Positions 30,511-39,901 are shown, counted from the first letter of the stretch. The stretch: 64,000 bases of DNA from Chitinibacter sp. FCG-7 (GCF_040047665.1 NZ_CP157355.1:744001-808000); one strand, 5' to 3'. Program-made: numbers and translations. The notes: a model not told the origin generated them from the sequence alone.

Positions 30511-30557
30511 GTATATATTTGCAAACCATACATTTATTAATATTCAGCAATATACCC
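30511..30557. repeat. 48-bp inverted-end dispersed repeat, copy 5
   Basis: GTATATATTTGC at the left and GCAATATACCC at the right, inside the cas operon, 3 bp after the cas5f stop. Confidence 0.6.
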
Positions 30558-30560
30558 ATA

Positions 30561-31499
30561 CTAAATCTGATTTTTGCATAGGTAAGCCTCATCGCGAAGC
30601 TGATAGCGCCAGAACAGCGCCTGGAGTGTTTTAGCGCGATGCGGGCTAATCCACTGGCCAACTGAATAGACCGACTCAACAAAACGGAACGGGGTTTCGC
30701 TATCGCGGGTGCTAGCCACTTCGGCGTTGGCATACAGCGGCGAAATCGCGTGATAGCCAGTGGTGATCGGCACTAGATAACCCGCTGCTGGTTTGGGCAG
30801 GTATTGCCATTGGACTTTGCCCTCCTCTCCCTCATCGGCAGTCGCCTGATATTTCAGCGCAGCAAAATCGAGCCAGGAATCAATTAACTCGGCAGCCGGG
30901 TTGTCCGCCACTCGCTTCTGATGATGCTGCTGCAAAGCATCGCTGCGTTCAATCAGCGCAAAACCGGGCAAGAGGCGCAGTAATTGCTTGCGTTCCCAGC
31001 GAGACAATTCGTCGTCGTTCTCTGGTACTTCAGCGAATGTCAGTGATTGGATTGCGGTGATATTCCCCCCCGCAATGCGCTGAGTCAGCACTTTGTCAGA
31101 CAAGTATTGCTCAAGCCGTTTGATGTTCAGCTCACTCTGGCCTTCAGCAAAAAAGTCCAGCTCATCGGCAGTAAAGTGGCATTCGATCAGCAATGACACG
31201 TCCAGACTCATCCGCCCTTCTTCATTGAAGGCCGCTGTTTTGGCCTCTTTGGTTAGCGGGTTGCGAGTCAGTGAAAAAACATAGTCGCCCCAGCCAGCAG
31301 GTTGTACTGCATGCACTTGATGCTGATGGCAAACCACGGCGCAGCCACCCAGAGTCAAGCCGTGGTCACGTTGCAAGACGCGTGATAGCGCGTGGCTAAA
31401 GCCCAAAAAGCTGCTAATCGCGGGGAAGCCATAAGTTAAGCCAGCAATCGCATTGGCGTTTTCCACTTTGATATGGCGAATACACAGAATCGCTTTCAT
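30561..31499 (-). CDS. cas5f: Cas5f (Csy2), Cascade subunit
   Basis: Binds the 5' handle of the crRNA together with Cas8f. 312 aa, starting MKAILCIRHIKVENANAIAGLTYGFPAISSFLGFSHALSR, which is the characteristic Csy2 opening; MSLDVSLLIECHF and FRFVESVYSVGQWISPHR are further family blocks. Its ATG overlaps the cas8f stop (ATGA). Intact. Confidence 0.95.
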   Translation of the reverse strand: MKAILCIRHIKVENANAIAGLTYGFPAISSFLGFSHALSRVLQRDHGLTLGGCAVVCHQHQVHAVQPAGWGDYVFSLTRNPLTKEAKTAAFNEEGRMSLDVSLLIECHFTADELDFFAEGQSELNIKRLEQYLSDKVLTQRIAGGNITAIQSLTFAEVPENDDELSRWERKQLLRLLPGFALIERSDALQQHHQKRVADNPAAELIDSWLDFAALKYQATADEGEEGKVQWQYLPKPAAGYLVPITTGYHAISPLYANAEVASTRDSETPFRFVESVYSVGQWISPHRAKTLQALFWRYQLRDEAYLCKNQI

Positions 31500-32821
31500 T
31501 GTTGATCCCCTTGTGATTGCGCCAAATCTGCAATGTCGTCGCTCAGACGAGCCAGCTTGCCCTCCAATTCACCTGCCCATTCCTTGGCTTCTACATCGCC
31601 GAAGAATAAATCCTGGTCAAAAAGTCGCTGGTTCAGCCACAGCCCGAAACGCTTGGCCACGCCCTGCTGCCAATCGTTGCGCTCGCGAGCCGCGCGAAAA
31701 TCGGCATCGCTGACCGCACGCCACGGGTCTAGCCAAAGCTGCTCATCAAATGGCAGTTTGGATTGTGCGCTCCAGCCCGCATGCTCGCCCATAGCCTGAA
31801 TCGATGCGGCGTATTGCAACAAAATATCAATAATGTCATCGATCCATTGCGCACGCAGGTCGCGGATAATGGCGGTACTATTGCGATCTTTGACGCGAAT
31901 CAGGTAGTTTTTGAGATCACGGGTACGTCGCCAAGTGCGACGATTCAGCTCACGCCAGAAAGCATCTTTGGTCTCGCTAGGTGGTTTGGGCAGATCTTTC
32001 CACTCAGGAGGGCGGCAATTGAGCAAATACGCCTGACCGCGACGGCTACTGTTGAGCAGTGAAATATTCTGCGGCTTTGTGCCCCCGTACGTTTGTACGG
32101 CAACATCCGGGTAATCAACCGTGGGCTCTGCGCTAAATTTTTCTTCGCGTTTGAGCTGGCGGATCGCTTTGGCTGCTTCGGAAAAACGGCTCTCGCTGAT
32201 GCGCTGATGCAGCGCCTGTGCCATCGACGATGAAAACAGCGGGCTAATCAAATGGTATTGCCCATCACCAACGGGGAAATAAAGCTGCTTGGCCAGCGCG
32301 TGCGAACGTAGTTCTTTATTCTGCAAGGCCTGCGCAAAACCTTGCTGCCATTCAAGCAATTGCGCCTCACTTGTCGCAAAAGGCTGCAAAGCCGAAAGGT
32401 CATTCGCAGCAATTTGCTGTGCCAAGCTGATGCCTTCATGCTCCAGTTGCAATAAACCCGCTACATCCAGCGCAGCGGCATTCCCGACGACATCACTTTG
32501 CATAGTGGCAAGTTGCACCGTACACAAGTATCCGAAAGATGCCGACGGATTACCTGACATAAACACGCTGCTGCTTTTGGAATCTGAATGCGTGTATTTC
32601 GGCGGATGCGTCGCAAAGCTGATTTGCTTGGCACGTTGCGCTGCATCACTTAACCAAGTATTAGCCTCAAATTTGGCCATTTCGGCTGCGCGTAAATTGA
32701 GCAACTCACTTTCCAATACGTCCGGGTGTAACTTTTCAGCCTCTTTATCCCATTTTTCTAGGCGGGCACTGGCTCGGCCTTGAATGTAGTCTTTAATGCG
32801 CTCTGACATCTGATTACTCAC
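31496..32821 (-). CDS. cas8f: Cas8f (Csy1), large subunit of the I-F complex
   Basis: Recognises the CC PAM and opens target DNA. About 441 aa, usual for Csy1. Blocks: IKDYIQGRASARLEKWDKEAEKL at the N-terminus, GNPSASFGYLCTVQL, GGTKPQNISLLNSSRRGQAYLLNCRPPEWKDLPKPP. Start taken as GTG at 32821, with GGAG five bases upstream; the ATG four codons on (32809) is the alternative. A promoter with -35 TTGATG and -10 TATATT lies 34 bp upstream. First gene of the cas8f-cas5f-cas7f-cas6f operon and the predicted target of creR repression. Confidence 0.95.
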   Translation of the reverse strand: MSNQMSERIKDYIQGRASARLEKWDKEAEKLHPDVLESELLNLRAAEMAKFEANTWLSDAAQRAKQISFATHPPKYTHSDSKSSSVFMSGNPSASFGYLCTVQLATMQSDVVGNAAALDVAGLLQLEHEGISLAQQIAANDLSALQPFATSEAQLLEWQQGFAQALQNKELRSHALAKQLYFPVGDGQYHLISPLFSSSMAQALHQRISESRFSEAAKAIRQLKREEKFSAEPTVDYPDVAVQTYGGTKPQNISLLNSSRRGQAYLLNCRPPEWKDLPKPPSETKDAFWRELNRRTWRRTRDLKNYLIRVKDRNSTAIIRDLRAQWIDDIIDILLQYAASIQAMGEHAGWSAQSKLPFDEQLWLDPWRAVSDADFRAARERNDWQQGVAKRFGLWLNQRLFDQDLFFGDVEAKEWAGELEGKLARLSDDIADLAQSQGDQQ

Positions 32822-32854
32822 GCCAACTCCTAGCCAACAAAAAAAGTAAGGATA

Positions 32855-32883
32855 AATATATGCCAATACAAGTACTGCATCAA
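32855..32883 (-). promoter_or_regulatory. promoter of the cas8f operon
   Basis: Minus strand TTGATG (32883-32878) and TATATT (32860-32855) with a 17-bp spacer. The -35 box ends 2 bp from the CC PAM of the creR target site. Confidence 0.75.
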
Positions 32884-32885
32884 TA

Positions 32886-32906
32886 CCTGTATCTAACTCA
32901 CTTTAA
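32886..32906 (+). promoter_or_regulatory. creR target site (PAM plus protospacer-like sequence)
   Basis: CC (32886-32887) is followed by TGTATCTAACTCACTTTAA. The first 11 bases equal the start of the creR guide; 16 of 19 match overall. 5'-CC is the known I-F PAM. The site abuts the -35 box of the cas8f promoter. Confidence 0.7.
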
Positions 32907-32915
32907 TTTTTTAAC

Positions 32916-32924
32916 TGCTAGAAT
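32916..32924 (+). promoter_or_regulatory. extended -10 promoter of the creR mini-array
   Basis: TGCTAGAAT is an extended -10 element (TGn plus TAGAAT); no good -35 is visible. The expected start, about 7 nt on, would fall at the beginning of the first pseudo-repeat. The promoter region overlaps the creR target, so bound Cas complex could also affect creR itself. Confidence 0.5.
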
Positions 32925-32927
32925 TTA

Positions 32928-33027
32928 GCGCACTACCGCACAGGTAGCTCAGAAATGTATCTAACTTGCTTTCACTTCACTGCCGTACAGGCAGCCAGTC
33001 CAATCCCTGCACCAGCTGGGATTGGAC
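32928..33027 (+). ncRNA. CreR-like crRNA: two-repeat mini-CRISPR opposing the cas8f operon
   Basis: First pseudo-repeat 32928-32955 matches the array repeat at 23 of 28 positions. Its hairpin CTACC-GCACA-GGTAG carries a compensatory G:C to A:T swap, and the 8-nt handle CTCAGAAA is intact. The guide is 32956-32974, TGTATCTAACTTGCTTTCA (19 nt rather than 32). Second pseudo-repeat 32975-33002 keeps TTCACTGCCGTACAGGCAG but not its tail. A perfect 10-bp hairpin (GTCCAATCCC, 32998-33027) may end the transcript. An extended -10 (TGCTAGAAT, ending 32924) lies just upstream. The repeat orientation is opposite to the main array. By analogy with published CreR RNAs, the short guide should direct the Cas complex to bind without cutting and repress cas8f. 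Expression is not shown by sequence. Confidence 0.75.
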
Positions 33028-33036
33028 ATTTCCACA

Positions 33037-33084
33037 GGTATATGCCCACAAGCATTGATAATCATCGCCTACAGGCATATACCC
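33037..33084. repeat. 48-bp inverted-end dispersed repeat, copy 6
   Basis: GGTATATGCC and GGCATATACC form perfect 10-bp inverted ends. Lies 6 bp after the cas2-3 stop. Confidence 0.8.
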
Positions 33085-33090
33085 AGAAAA

Positions 33091-36000
33091 TCAATCCAAC
33101 TCGCCATACCCCCCAAACCACGGGTGATAACACCATACCTCAGGTATCTGATCCTCTCGCGCGGCACGCAGACGGATTTCGGCAAACTTCAGGCTGGTGT
33201 CGCGAACAGTGAAATCGAGCCGTTCGGCCAGATCTTCAATCAGTTGTCCCGCATCATTGCTCAACCATGGCTGCACTCGCTCGCCCAACTGCACATCCAT
33301 ACGAGCAAAACGTGATTGATCGACTGGCTTTAGCTCCCCGTTTTTTCATGGCGCAGATTAAATTGCGGTGTTTCGCCCTCCTCGTCGAGCAGCAATACAA
33401 AGGCATCATCTTTTCCAGATTTCCGAAATGGCATCCGTCTTTGCAATTCGGCACACCAGCTGGGGTTACGAGCGCCATTCAAGCGCCAGCCCCACCACAA
33501 TCTGGCATGTTCGGCAGTTTGATCGCGACCAAATAACCGTGCGGCGAGGTGTTTATGCTCCAGATCGACCAGATTATGAGCCGCGTCGAGTGAGCGACGC
33601 GGTGCAATGCGCGGGGTGGCGCTGATTTGCTGGTATTGCTCGGGCAAGAGAATTTCATTCAAATCCTTGCTGGCGAGCTTAAATTTTGTCGATTCAAAGC
33701 CCGGCATTGAATACGCCACTTCATCGCCTTTAAGTGCTTTGTAGTTTTGATTCAATATCAGTAAATTGGGGCTATTGGGCACGCGTTGGCGATGACGCTG
33801 AATACGGCCTGCCAGCTGAATGAGCGAACGCATCGAGCTGGGTTCGGCAATCGCCCAGTCATAGTCATGATCGCGCCCCACTTCCGCCACGGCGGTGGCA
33901 AACACAATAAATACCTGATTGGGCTCGGGGTATTGCAGCGCAGATTGAATTGTCGCTTGCTGCCAAAGCTGGTTCTCATCATTGCGATTTAAGGCTGCAT
34001 CGAGTTGCTTTTCCATTTCCGAGCGCACCAGCAGCGGATGCTGGCTGTGATATACGCAAAAGTGCAGCCGATATTGCTCAGGCGCGGCTTGGCTCAGTAG
34101 GCGCTGCGCAACGGCAATCAAGGGCTTAATATTGGCCATCCGCACCAAACCAATAGAGACTTGTTTTCTCGTTGCTGAATGGGTCTGATGATGATCGTGG
34201 TGAAGCTGGACGATACCTTGGTTGAGCGTGGTTCTCATCGCATCAATCACATCGGCAGTGGATTGGGAATTGGCAGTCACTGGGCATAAAGCAGCTCGCC
34301 GCAACACTTTCATCCCAGCCAAGGCATCCATGCGCTGCAGCACAAAGGCTTGGTGGGCAGTAGAAAAAATCGGCTAAATCCGCGTGAATACTGTGGGCTG
34401 ATTTATGCTCATCAAACCACGCGCAGCAAATACCTAGCGATGTATAGCCGCGTGAGGCATTAAATATCTGCCGCCCAGCCAGATACGCCTCAAACAATGC
34501 GCCGATCAAATCTGGCGGCAAAGTGGCTGACGATAGTAAGACGCGGGAACCGAGCATTCCCGCCCAATTGACCAGTCGACACAGTGCAGGCAGGTCAGCC
34601 AGATCAAAATCGTCGGGCTCGTCGAGCACCAGATCGGATGTCAGCAAACGCAACATTGGCGCAATCTGCTTGCCGCCGCGCTCGCCATCAGTGGCGGGCA
34701 TTAAATGGTCAATCGTGCTGACCAGCACTGGCGCACTAAGCAATTGATGCAGGCTACGCGAAGGCTTTAACCATTGGCTTAGCCGCCCATCATCAAGGCT
34801 GCCGTCATAACGTACATACTGATGCTCGGCAAATAACGCTTCGGCTGACTCGCTACCTGATTGTTCGGCAGGTGAAGACTCGGCATCGTCACGGGCGGAC
34901 TTATTTCTTAATTCATGCAATTGCCGCACCGTTTGTGAGCCAATCAGCACCGCCAGATCGTCACTTTCCAGATGCAAACGCTCGCGCAGCGCGTCACCCG
35001 TTTGCAAAGTCAGCGTGCGTAGCCCCAAGGCCACACTAAAACGGCAGCCGAGTTTTTCATCGGCCAAACCATACATGATCCGCGCGTTGGCAAAGGTTTT
35101 GCCGCAGCCGGTTGAGGCCATATTGACGCCAAAAAAACCTTGCTCAGTGCTGGCATCCGCCAGCCCTTTAGCCAGATCGTAGGCTTTATCCTGCCAGCGA
35201 TATTTCTCGATGGTAGCGCGTTGCTTAAACCCTTTGTGGCGGGTAATAGCAGGCAAAGTTTGACGCAATTTGGGCAGACTTTTGGCTAGCAATACCGCGT
35301 TGTGACCCACGCCAATATTGTGCTCATCAAGTTTTTGTTTGCGCTGTTTGGTAGTCGGATCGGTATTGGCAAATGCCAAATACGAGTCATCTTGCCAGTA
35401 TGTTTTTGCTTCACCAGCGGAATAGCAATGATCCGCCAGCATCAGCGTCATCCGCGCTAGATGGCTGGAAAACGAATCTTGCAGCCAGTCGTTTTCTTGC
35501 AATTGCCGGTGTTTGATGGCTCGCTTGGCTAGGCTCTTGGCTTTGTTGCACCACGTTTGGCTACGAATGGGGGTGTCCGCATCAAACCGCCACACGTTTT
35601 CCCAATCGCCAGTTTGCCAGTCATCGTTCTGGCATTGCGGTGAATTCCACGCAGGATTAAATCGTGTCCCACACATCCATTGATCCATTGCATCCAGACG
35701 CGGGGCATTATCTTGACTTGCTTTGGGTAAGCGGTGATGCGACACAATCAGCCAGCCTATGGTTTGTGCCAGCGATGTTTTCAGCCCTTTCTGCAAATCA
35801 AATGGATTGAAGGGCTTTGTATCAAGATGATCCCGAATCAGACGTTCCAAAATTGCCGCTTCATCGCCGGGTGTAATCACTGCAAGACGGTGAAGCCATT
35901 GCGCATCACTATCCTCACCCACAAAAGCCTGAAACAAACGCAACGAAACCCATTCATGCCGGTACGGCTCGGAAAGTTTGCTAGCTTTCCCATTTAGCTT

Positions 36001-36402
36001 GGCCTGAAAGAGGCGATTGGCTTTACCAAAATCGTGAAATAGTCCGGCAATCCCTGCCAGCAAGGCAATCGACTCGGCAGTTTGCCATTGATTTTCATCC
36101 TGGCTGCGCAAAATATCGCGCTGTGTAGTATGGGTGGGCACCGAGCCATCCGAATTGAATTTGCGCAAATTACCGACGATCCACAGCAATTCGGATTGGC
36201 CATCTTTTTTGATCCAATGGCAGGCCACCGCCGTATTACGCCGGGCGCTTTGCCGCAACAATTTACGCAGCATTGCCAGCCCATCTTGAGTAATGGCGGT
36301 TTGCCAGCTACGCTCCCCTTTGCGCTCGGCAAACTGATCAATAATACGGCGCGTATCGGTGAGCGCATTTTTACTGCATTCGGAAACCAGCAGGATATTC
36401 AT
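33091..36402 (-). pseudogene. cas3: cas2-3 fusion (Cas3f helicase-nuclease), two single-base frameshifts
   Basis: In I-F systems Cas2 is fused to Cas3: it joins Cas1 in spacer acquisition and degrades targets. About 1100 aa if restored. Order: Cas2-like N-terminus (NILLVSECSKNALTDTRRIIDQFAERKG), HD nuclease motif LFHDFGKAN (about residue 120), Walker A STGCGKT (about 430), DEAD-type LDEPDDFD (about 592), motif VI QLAGRIQRHR (about 867), and a C-terminus ending PWFGGYGELD. The frame breaks at A6 34364-34369 (coding T6; five T's give DFSTAHQAFVLQRMDAL) and at T6 33341-33346 (coding A6; seven A's give HEKNGELKPVDQSRFARMD). As written, translation stops at 34243 and lacks motif VI. Either a real inactivation or homopolymer sequencing errors; all domains are otherwise well preserved. 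Start ATG overlaps the cas1 stop (ATGA). Confidence 0.9.
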
Positions 36403-37397
36403 GCTGCTGACTCCGAATTTGGGGCTGGAGTTTGCCGCAATGTTCTAGCGACCATCTGCAATGATTCAATCATCACATCCAAAGCATCGGCCTGGTGAAA
36501 GGCTTTCATGCAACGCTGGCGAAACTCCTGCTCTTCGTCCCCAGCCATCGCGGCAATAAAGGCTTGCGGTAGCACCAGCGCGTCTTTGACCAGATCCGCT
36601 ACATCAAACACCAGACCACCCCGGCGCGTTTTGCCATGCAACACCGCTAGACCGTGCGGTAGACCAATCACCCAGGTCGCCGTCGCGGCCAGACCGTAAG
36701 CCAGATAATTACCATGATCGAGAAAGCGATTGGCCAGATCAACGCCGCTGCCGCGCTTGGCGCGGGTAAAGTCGCCATATTTCACCGCGTTGGCGGCCAA
36801 TTTATACAAGGCCTTGCTCATTACAGCTTCTTGCAGGAGTACATCGTTACTGCTTTGACAACTACTCAGACGCGTTGAGAATTGATCCAGAATGCCATTG
36901 AGTTGCTCAGCTGCAATGGCAAAGCTCTCTTCGCGCTGCATGCTGCTACTCAGCCAATGGCGACGAATTTGCGCGATGCGCACCTGCTGAAATAAAACCG
37001 CCGCTTGCACGCGTTTGGCATCGTCAAACCAGAAGCTGACCCAATCTTGCAGGTATTCGGTTGGGCGGTATTCGCTCTGCGGCGTCAGCCAGGATACCCC
37101 CACCTCAAGCTCATTGGCCGCGAAGAGCGGCGAGCCGCCACCGCCACAAAAACCCACCAAAACACCTGCCTTGGCCAGCTCGCGCATCGCAGCCTGCGTA
37201 ATCGATGTACCTGTACCGAGCAAAATTGATGTGGTGTTGGCAATGGGAATATTCCAATACAAGGACTGCTGGCCTTCATCAGTCACATATTCAACCCGTC
37301 CATCGTTCACCAGAACGCGACAATGCTGCAGGTAGTAAAGGTTGGCACGCTTGGAATGCAGAATGGTTTTAAGTTCGGAAGGGGAAAAATCGTGCAA
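36399..37397 (-). CDS. cas1: Cas1 integrase, type I-F
   Basis: DNA integrase that inserts new spacers. About 332 aa from TTG at 37397, which follows GAGG at 7 nt and yields HDFSPSELKTILHSKRANLYYL, the family N-terminus; the ATG at 37442 would add 15 unrelated residues. Conserved blocks: YWNIPIANTTSILLGTGTSITQAAMRELA, FCGGGG, SWLTPQSEYRPTEYLQ, and the metal-site region GNYLAYGLAATATWVIGLPHGLAVLHGKTRRGGLVFDVADLVKD. Intact. First gene of the cas1-cas2-3 pair; AT-rich DNA upstream probably holds the promoter. Confidence 0.95.
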   Translation of the reverse strand: MHDFSPSELKTILHSKRANLYYLQHCRVLVNDGRVEYVTDEGQQSLYWNIPIANTTSILLGTGTSITQAAMRELAKAGVLVGFCGGGGSPLFAANELEVGVSWLTPQSEYRPTEYLQDWVSFWFDDAKRVQAAVLFQQVRIAQIRRHWLSSSMQREESFAIAAEQLNGILDQFSTRLSSCQSSNDVLLQEAVMSKALYKLAANAVKYGDFTRAKRGSGVDLANRFLDHGNYLAYGLAATATWVIGLPHGLAVLHGKTRRGGLVFDVADLVKDALVLPQAFIAAMAGDEEQEFRQRCMKAFHQADALDVMIESLQMVARTLRQTPAPNSESAA

Positions 37398-37551
37398 GAG
37401 TGACCTCAAACTACTTTCATTTAAACAAAGATAACATACCAAATATTTACAAAAAACATAACATGATCGTTATTTAATTTGATTCTAAACAAATATGCCA
37501 ATAATCAATCCAGCTCGACAGATAATCATTTATTCAATATTAAATCTTTAT

Positions 37552-37589
37552 AAAAAAACTCGGACAGCGCGATGGCTGCCCGAGTTTTT
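37552..37589 (-). terminator. intrinsic terminator after the chitinase
   Basis: ACTCGG and CAGC pair with GCTG and CCGAGT, flanked by A and T runs, so it could serve both strands. The chitinase reads into it on the minus strand. Confidence 0.8.
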
Positions 37590-37651
37590 ATGGAAAGTGC
37601 CGATCAATGCACGTCACCCAAATAATTCCCGGGCAGCATGGCATGTGTCGC

Positions 37652-39430
37652 TTACTTTTTGATCATGCCTTTATAAATCGTATCGACCAATTCAGCATCA
37701 GGTGTGTCTTGCGATAACTCCCAAGCCATAATACCGCCCAGCTTTTTCTTTTTGGCAAATTCGATTTTTTCTTTCAGCAATTGCACGTCATCATAAACCC
37801 AGACGTCTTTGCCATTCACTTTCCAAACCGCACGGGTTTTTTCGTCGCGATGCACGGTGCCGGGCAAGGTTTTGAGGTATGAATAAGGTGCACTACCTTC
37901 CTCAATTGGGCCTTTGGCCTTGGCGATGACGGGTTGGTATAGTCCATTGTTTTCCATGCTGCTGACAGTCCAGCCATAACCATAGAATGGCACGCCCAAC
38001 ACGATTTTATTCGATGGCACGCCACGCCCCAGATAATCATCGACCGTGCTATCCACGGATACGCGATCTTTCGCGCCGCCAATCAAAGTGGCATGGTGAC
38101 CTGTTGTCGCTGACCATGGGCCAGTGAAGTCATAAGTCATCAAGTTGATCCAGTTCAGCGATGGCGCAATTTTATCAAGTTCGATTTTTTCTGATTTACT
38201 CGCAGCTGCAGGCGCGGCGATGGTTAGCAATAGACCTGGTTTAACCGCGTCGATTTGTTTGCGGAATTCGGCCAATAGCGCGGTAAAATTCTGTGTATCT
38301 TCAGGACGAACAATATTACCGTCATTGCCTGCGGAGGCTGGATATTCCCAATCGATGTCAAAGCCGTCAAATACACCTGCGGCCAAGCCTGGTACGACTT
38401 TACCTTCCTGATTAGGTACATTGCCTTTGATGTAGGCATCCACACAGGATTTCACAAACGCTTCGCGATTTGCTGGTAGTGCTGCATCAGAGAAATATTT
38501 AGACCAAGTCCAGCCACCCAGACTGATCACAACTTTCAGATTGGGGTACTTTTTCTTGAGCTGTTTGAGCTGATTCCAATGGCCATAAAGACCATTGTCG
38601 CCTTGATCTTCTTTGCCATCGAGGGTGAAAGCGGCATCCACTGGATTCCAGTAATCATCACCCGCAGCACCGACACCCGCTTTATCTACGCCCACAACAC
38701 AACGGTTGTCTTTCACATTCCCAAAGGCGTATTCAAGTACCGTGATCTTGCCGGCTGCGCCACTGACATCGAGATTTTTCACGTAAAACTGGCTGTTGTG
38801 TTTACCCCAAGCGGTAAAGTACATCACTGATTGCGGTGTTGCAGGCCCTGGCGCACCACCCAATACCGGAGCAACAACAGCGGCTTTGGCTTCTTCTGGC
38901 TTGGCGGCTTCCAGACTGATCAGTTTCAGATTATCAATGTAGGCGTCTTTGCCTGAGCCATTGGCTGAATCCCATTGTTCCCATTTAATATGGAAATCAA
39001 AGCGGCCTTTGAATTCGATCTCGTAATGTTCCCATTTTTTACTGTCTTTAAGCGTATTGGGAAAGCCGCGTGCAGTACTGGCGATCCAGTATTCTTTACG
39101 ACCCGGAGTGCCTTCATCAATACCCAGTGTACCGCCACAGTTATTGCCGCAGGTCCCGAGATAATCAAAAACAATTTTGTACTTGCCAGCCGGGAATTTC
39201 TGCTTGGTAAAAATATCACCAATATTCACCGGCTTATTAAACCGCGCGACTTTGTTTTCAGGATTGAGTGGATCTTGTTCAATCGACGTGAACATCGGGG
39301 AATTAGCTTCCCCGCCTTGCCCGACCCATTGGCTCAAATCTTTATCAAAGTTGTCTTCAAAGACCACGGTTTGCGCTTGTACAAACGCAGAAGCCAGCAG
39401 CATGGGCAGTAGTAGTTTTTTCATCATCAT
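37652..39430 (-). CDS. secreted chitinase, glycoside hydrolase family 18
   Basis: Hydrolyses chitin to chito-oligosaccharides outside the cell. 592 aa. Signal peptide MMMKKLLLPMLLASAFVQA cut before QTVVFEDNF; residues about 20-170 form a carbohydrate-binding-type beta module (FEDNFDKDLSQWV through DAYIDNLKLISLE); a short Ala/Pro-rich linker; GH18 barrel from SVMYFTAWGKHN with VVISLGGWTWS and the catalytic DGFDIDWEYP (DxxDxDxE, about residue 358), and MTYDF. The ATG cluster at 39430-39422 follows GGAGGGGA. Together with the GH20 gene it points to a chitin-based life style. Confidence 0.95.
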   Translation of the reverse strand: MMMKKLLLPMLLASAFVQAQTVVFEDNFDKDLSQWVGQGGEANSPMFTSIEQDPLNPENKVARFNKPVNIGDIFTKQKFPAGKYKIVFDYLGTCGNNCGGTLGIDEGTPGRKEYWIASTARGFPNTLKDSKKWEHYEIEFKGRFDFHIKWEQWDSANGSGKDAYIDNLKLISLEAAKPEEAKAAVVAPVLGGAPGPATPQSVMYFTAWGKHNSQFYVKNLDVSGAAGKITVLEYAFGNVKDNRCVVGVDKAGVGAAGDDYWNPVDAAFTLDGKEDQGDNGLYGHWNQLKQLKKKYPNLKVVISLGGWTWSKYFSDAALPANREAFVKSCVDAYIKGNVPNQEGKVVPGLAAGVFDGFDIDWEYPASAGNDGNIVRPEDTQNFTALLAEFRKQIDAVKPGLLLTIAAPAAASKSEKIELDKIAPSLNWINLMTYDFTGPWSATTGHHATLIGGAKDRVSVDSTVDDYLGRGVPSNKIVLGVPFYGYGWTVSSMENNGLYQPVIAKAKGPIEEGSAPYSYLKTLPGTVHRDEKTRAVWKVNGKDVWVYDDVQLLKEKIEFAKKKKLGGIMAWELSQDTPDAELVDTIYKGMIKK

Positions 39431-39547
39431 TTCCCCTCCAAGGTAACTTTTTCGCTGCTCAAAGGTTAATGGATGACCAAAAATTAGACGAGTTTTAATC
39501 TCGAAGTGTCAGATTTGTAGCACCCTTTTTTCTGACTACACAGCGGC

Positions 39548-39874
39548 TTATTTGCACTTCTTGCGCTTCGGGCATTCGGTGCAGTCGCGCACTTCGTTGA
39601 GCTTTTCCAGGCTTTGGCTCAAGGCACAGACCGAGCGGCGGCAGGCGACGAAGCGTACGTTCTCTTCATTGGCCAGCTCGCGGTAGGCCTTCATCACGTT
39701 GTGGCTCAGAAAATCGGTAAACAGAATCAGCAAGTCCGCGCCATTCAGGCTGGGCGGTTTGCGCTGGTGCGCCACATTGCGCCCGCTCACGTGTTTTTGC
39801 ACTGCAATGCCGTGCTGCGCCAGCACTTGCGGAATATTGCCCAGCACATCGGCACCGACTAGGTATGCGTTCAT
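39548..39874 (-). CDS. DUF2325 domain protein
   Basis: 108 aa. Begins MNAYLVGADVLGNIPQVLAQHGI; LLILFTDFLSHNVMKAYRELA follows, and the C-terminus is Cys-rich (FVACRRSVCAL, CTECPKRKKC), suggesting metal binding. Function unknown; DUF2325 proteins are often iron-regulated. Two Fur-box-like sequences lie just upstream, supporting iron control. The ATG at 39874 follows AGGGTGAT; the longer frame upstream runs through the Fur-box region. Confidence 0.8.
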   Translation of the reverse strand: MNAYLVGADVLGNIPQVLAQHGIAVQKHVSGRNVAHQRKPPSLNGADLLILFTDFLSHNVMKAYRELANEENVRFVACRRSVCALSQSLEKLNEVRDCTECPKRKKCK

Positions 39875-39901
39875 TCTGATCACCCTGTAAGGTTTAAATA
39901 A

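Noticed and set aside
32849..32888. Possible further copy of the 48-bp repeat (AAATATATGCC...GCATCAATACC)
   Set aside because: It is only about 39 bp, has no GGTAT left end, and the sequence is better explained by the cas8f promoter and creR target.
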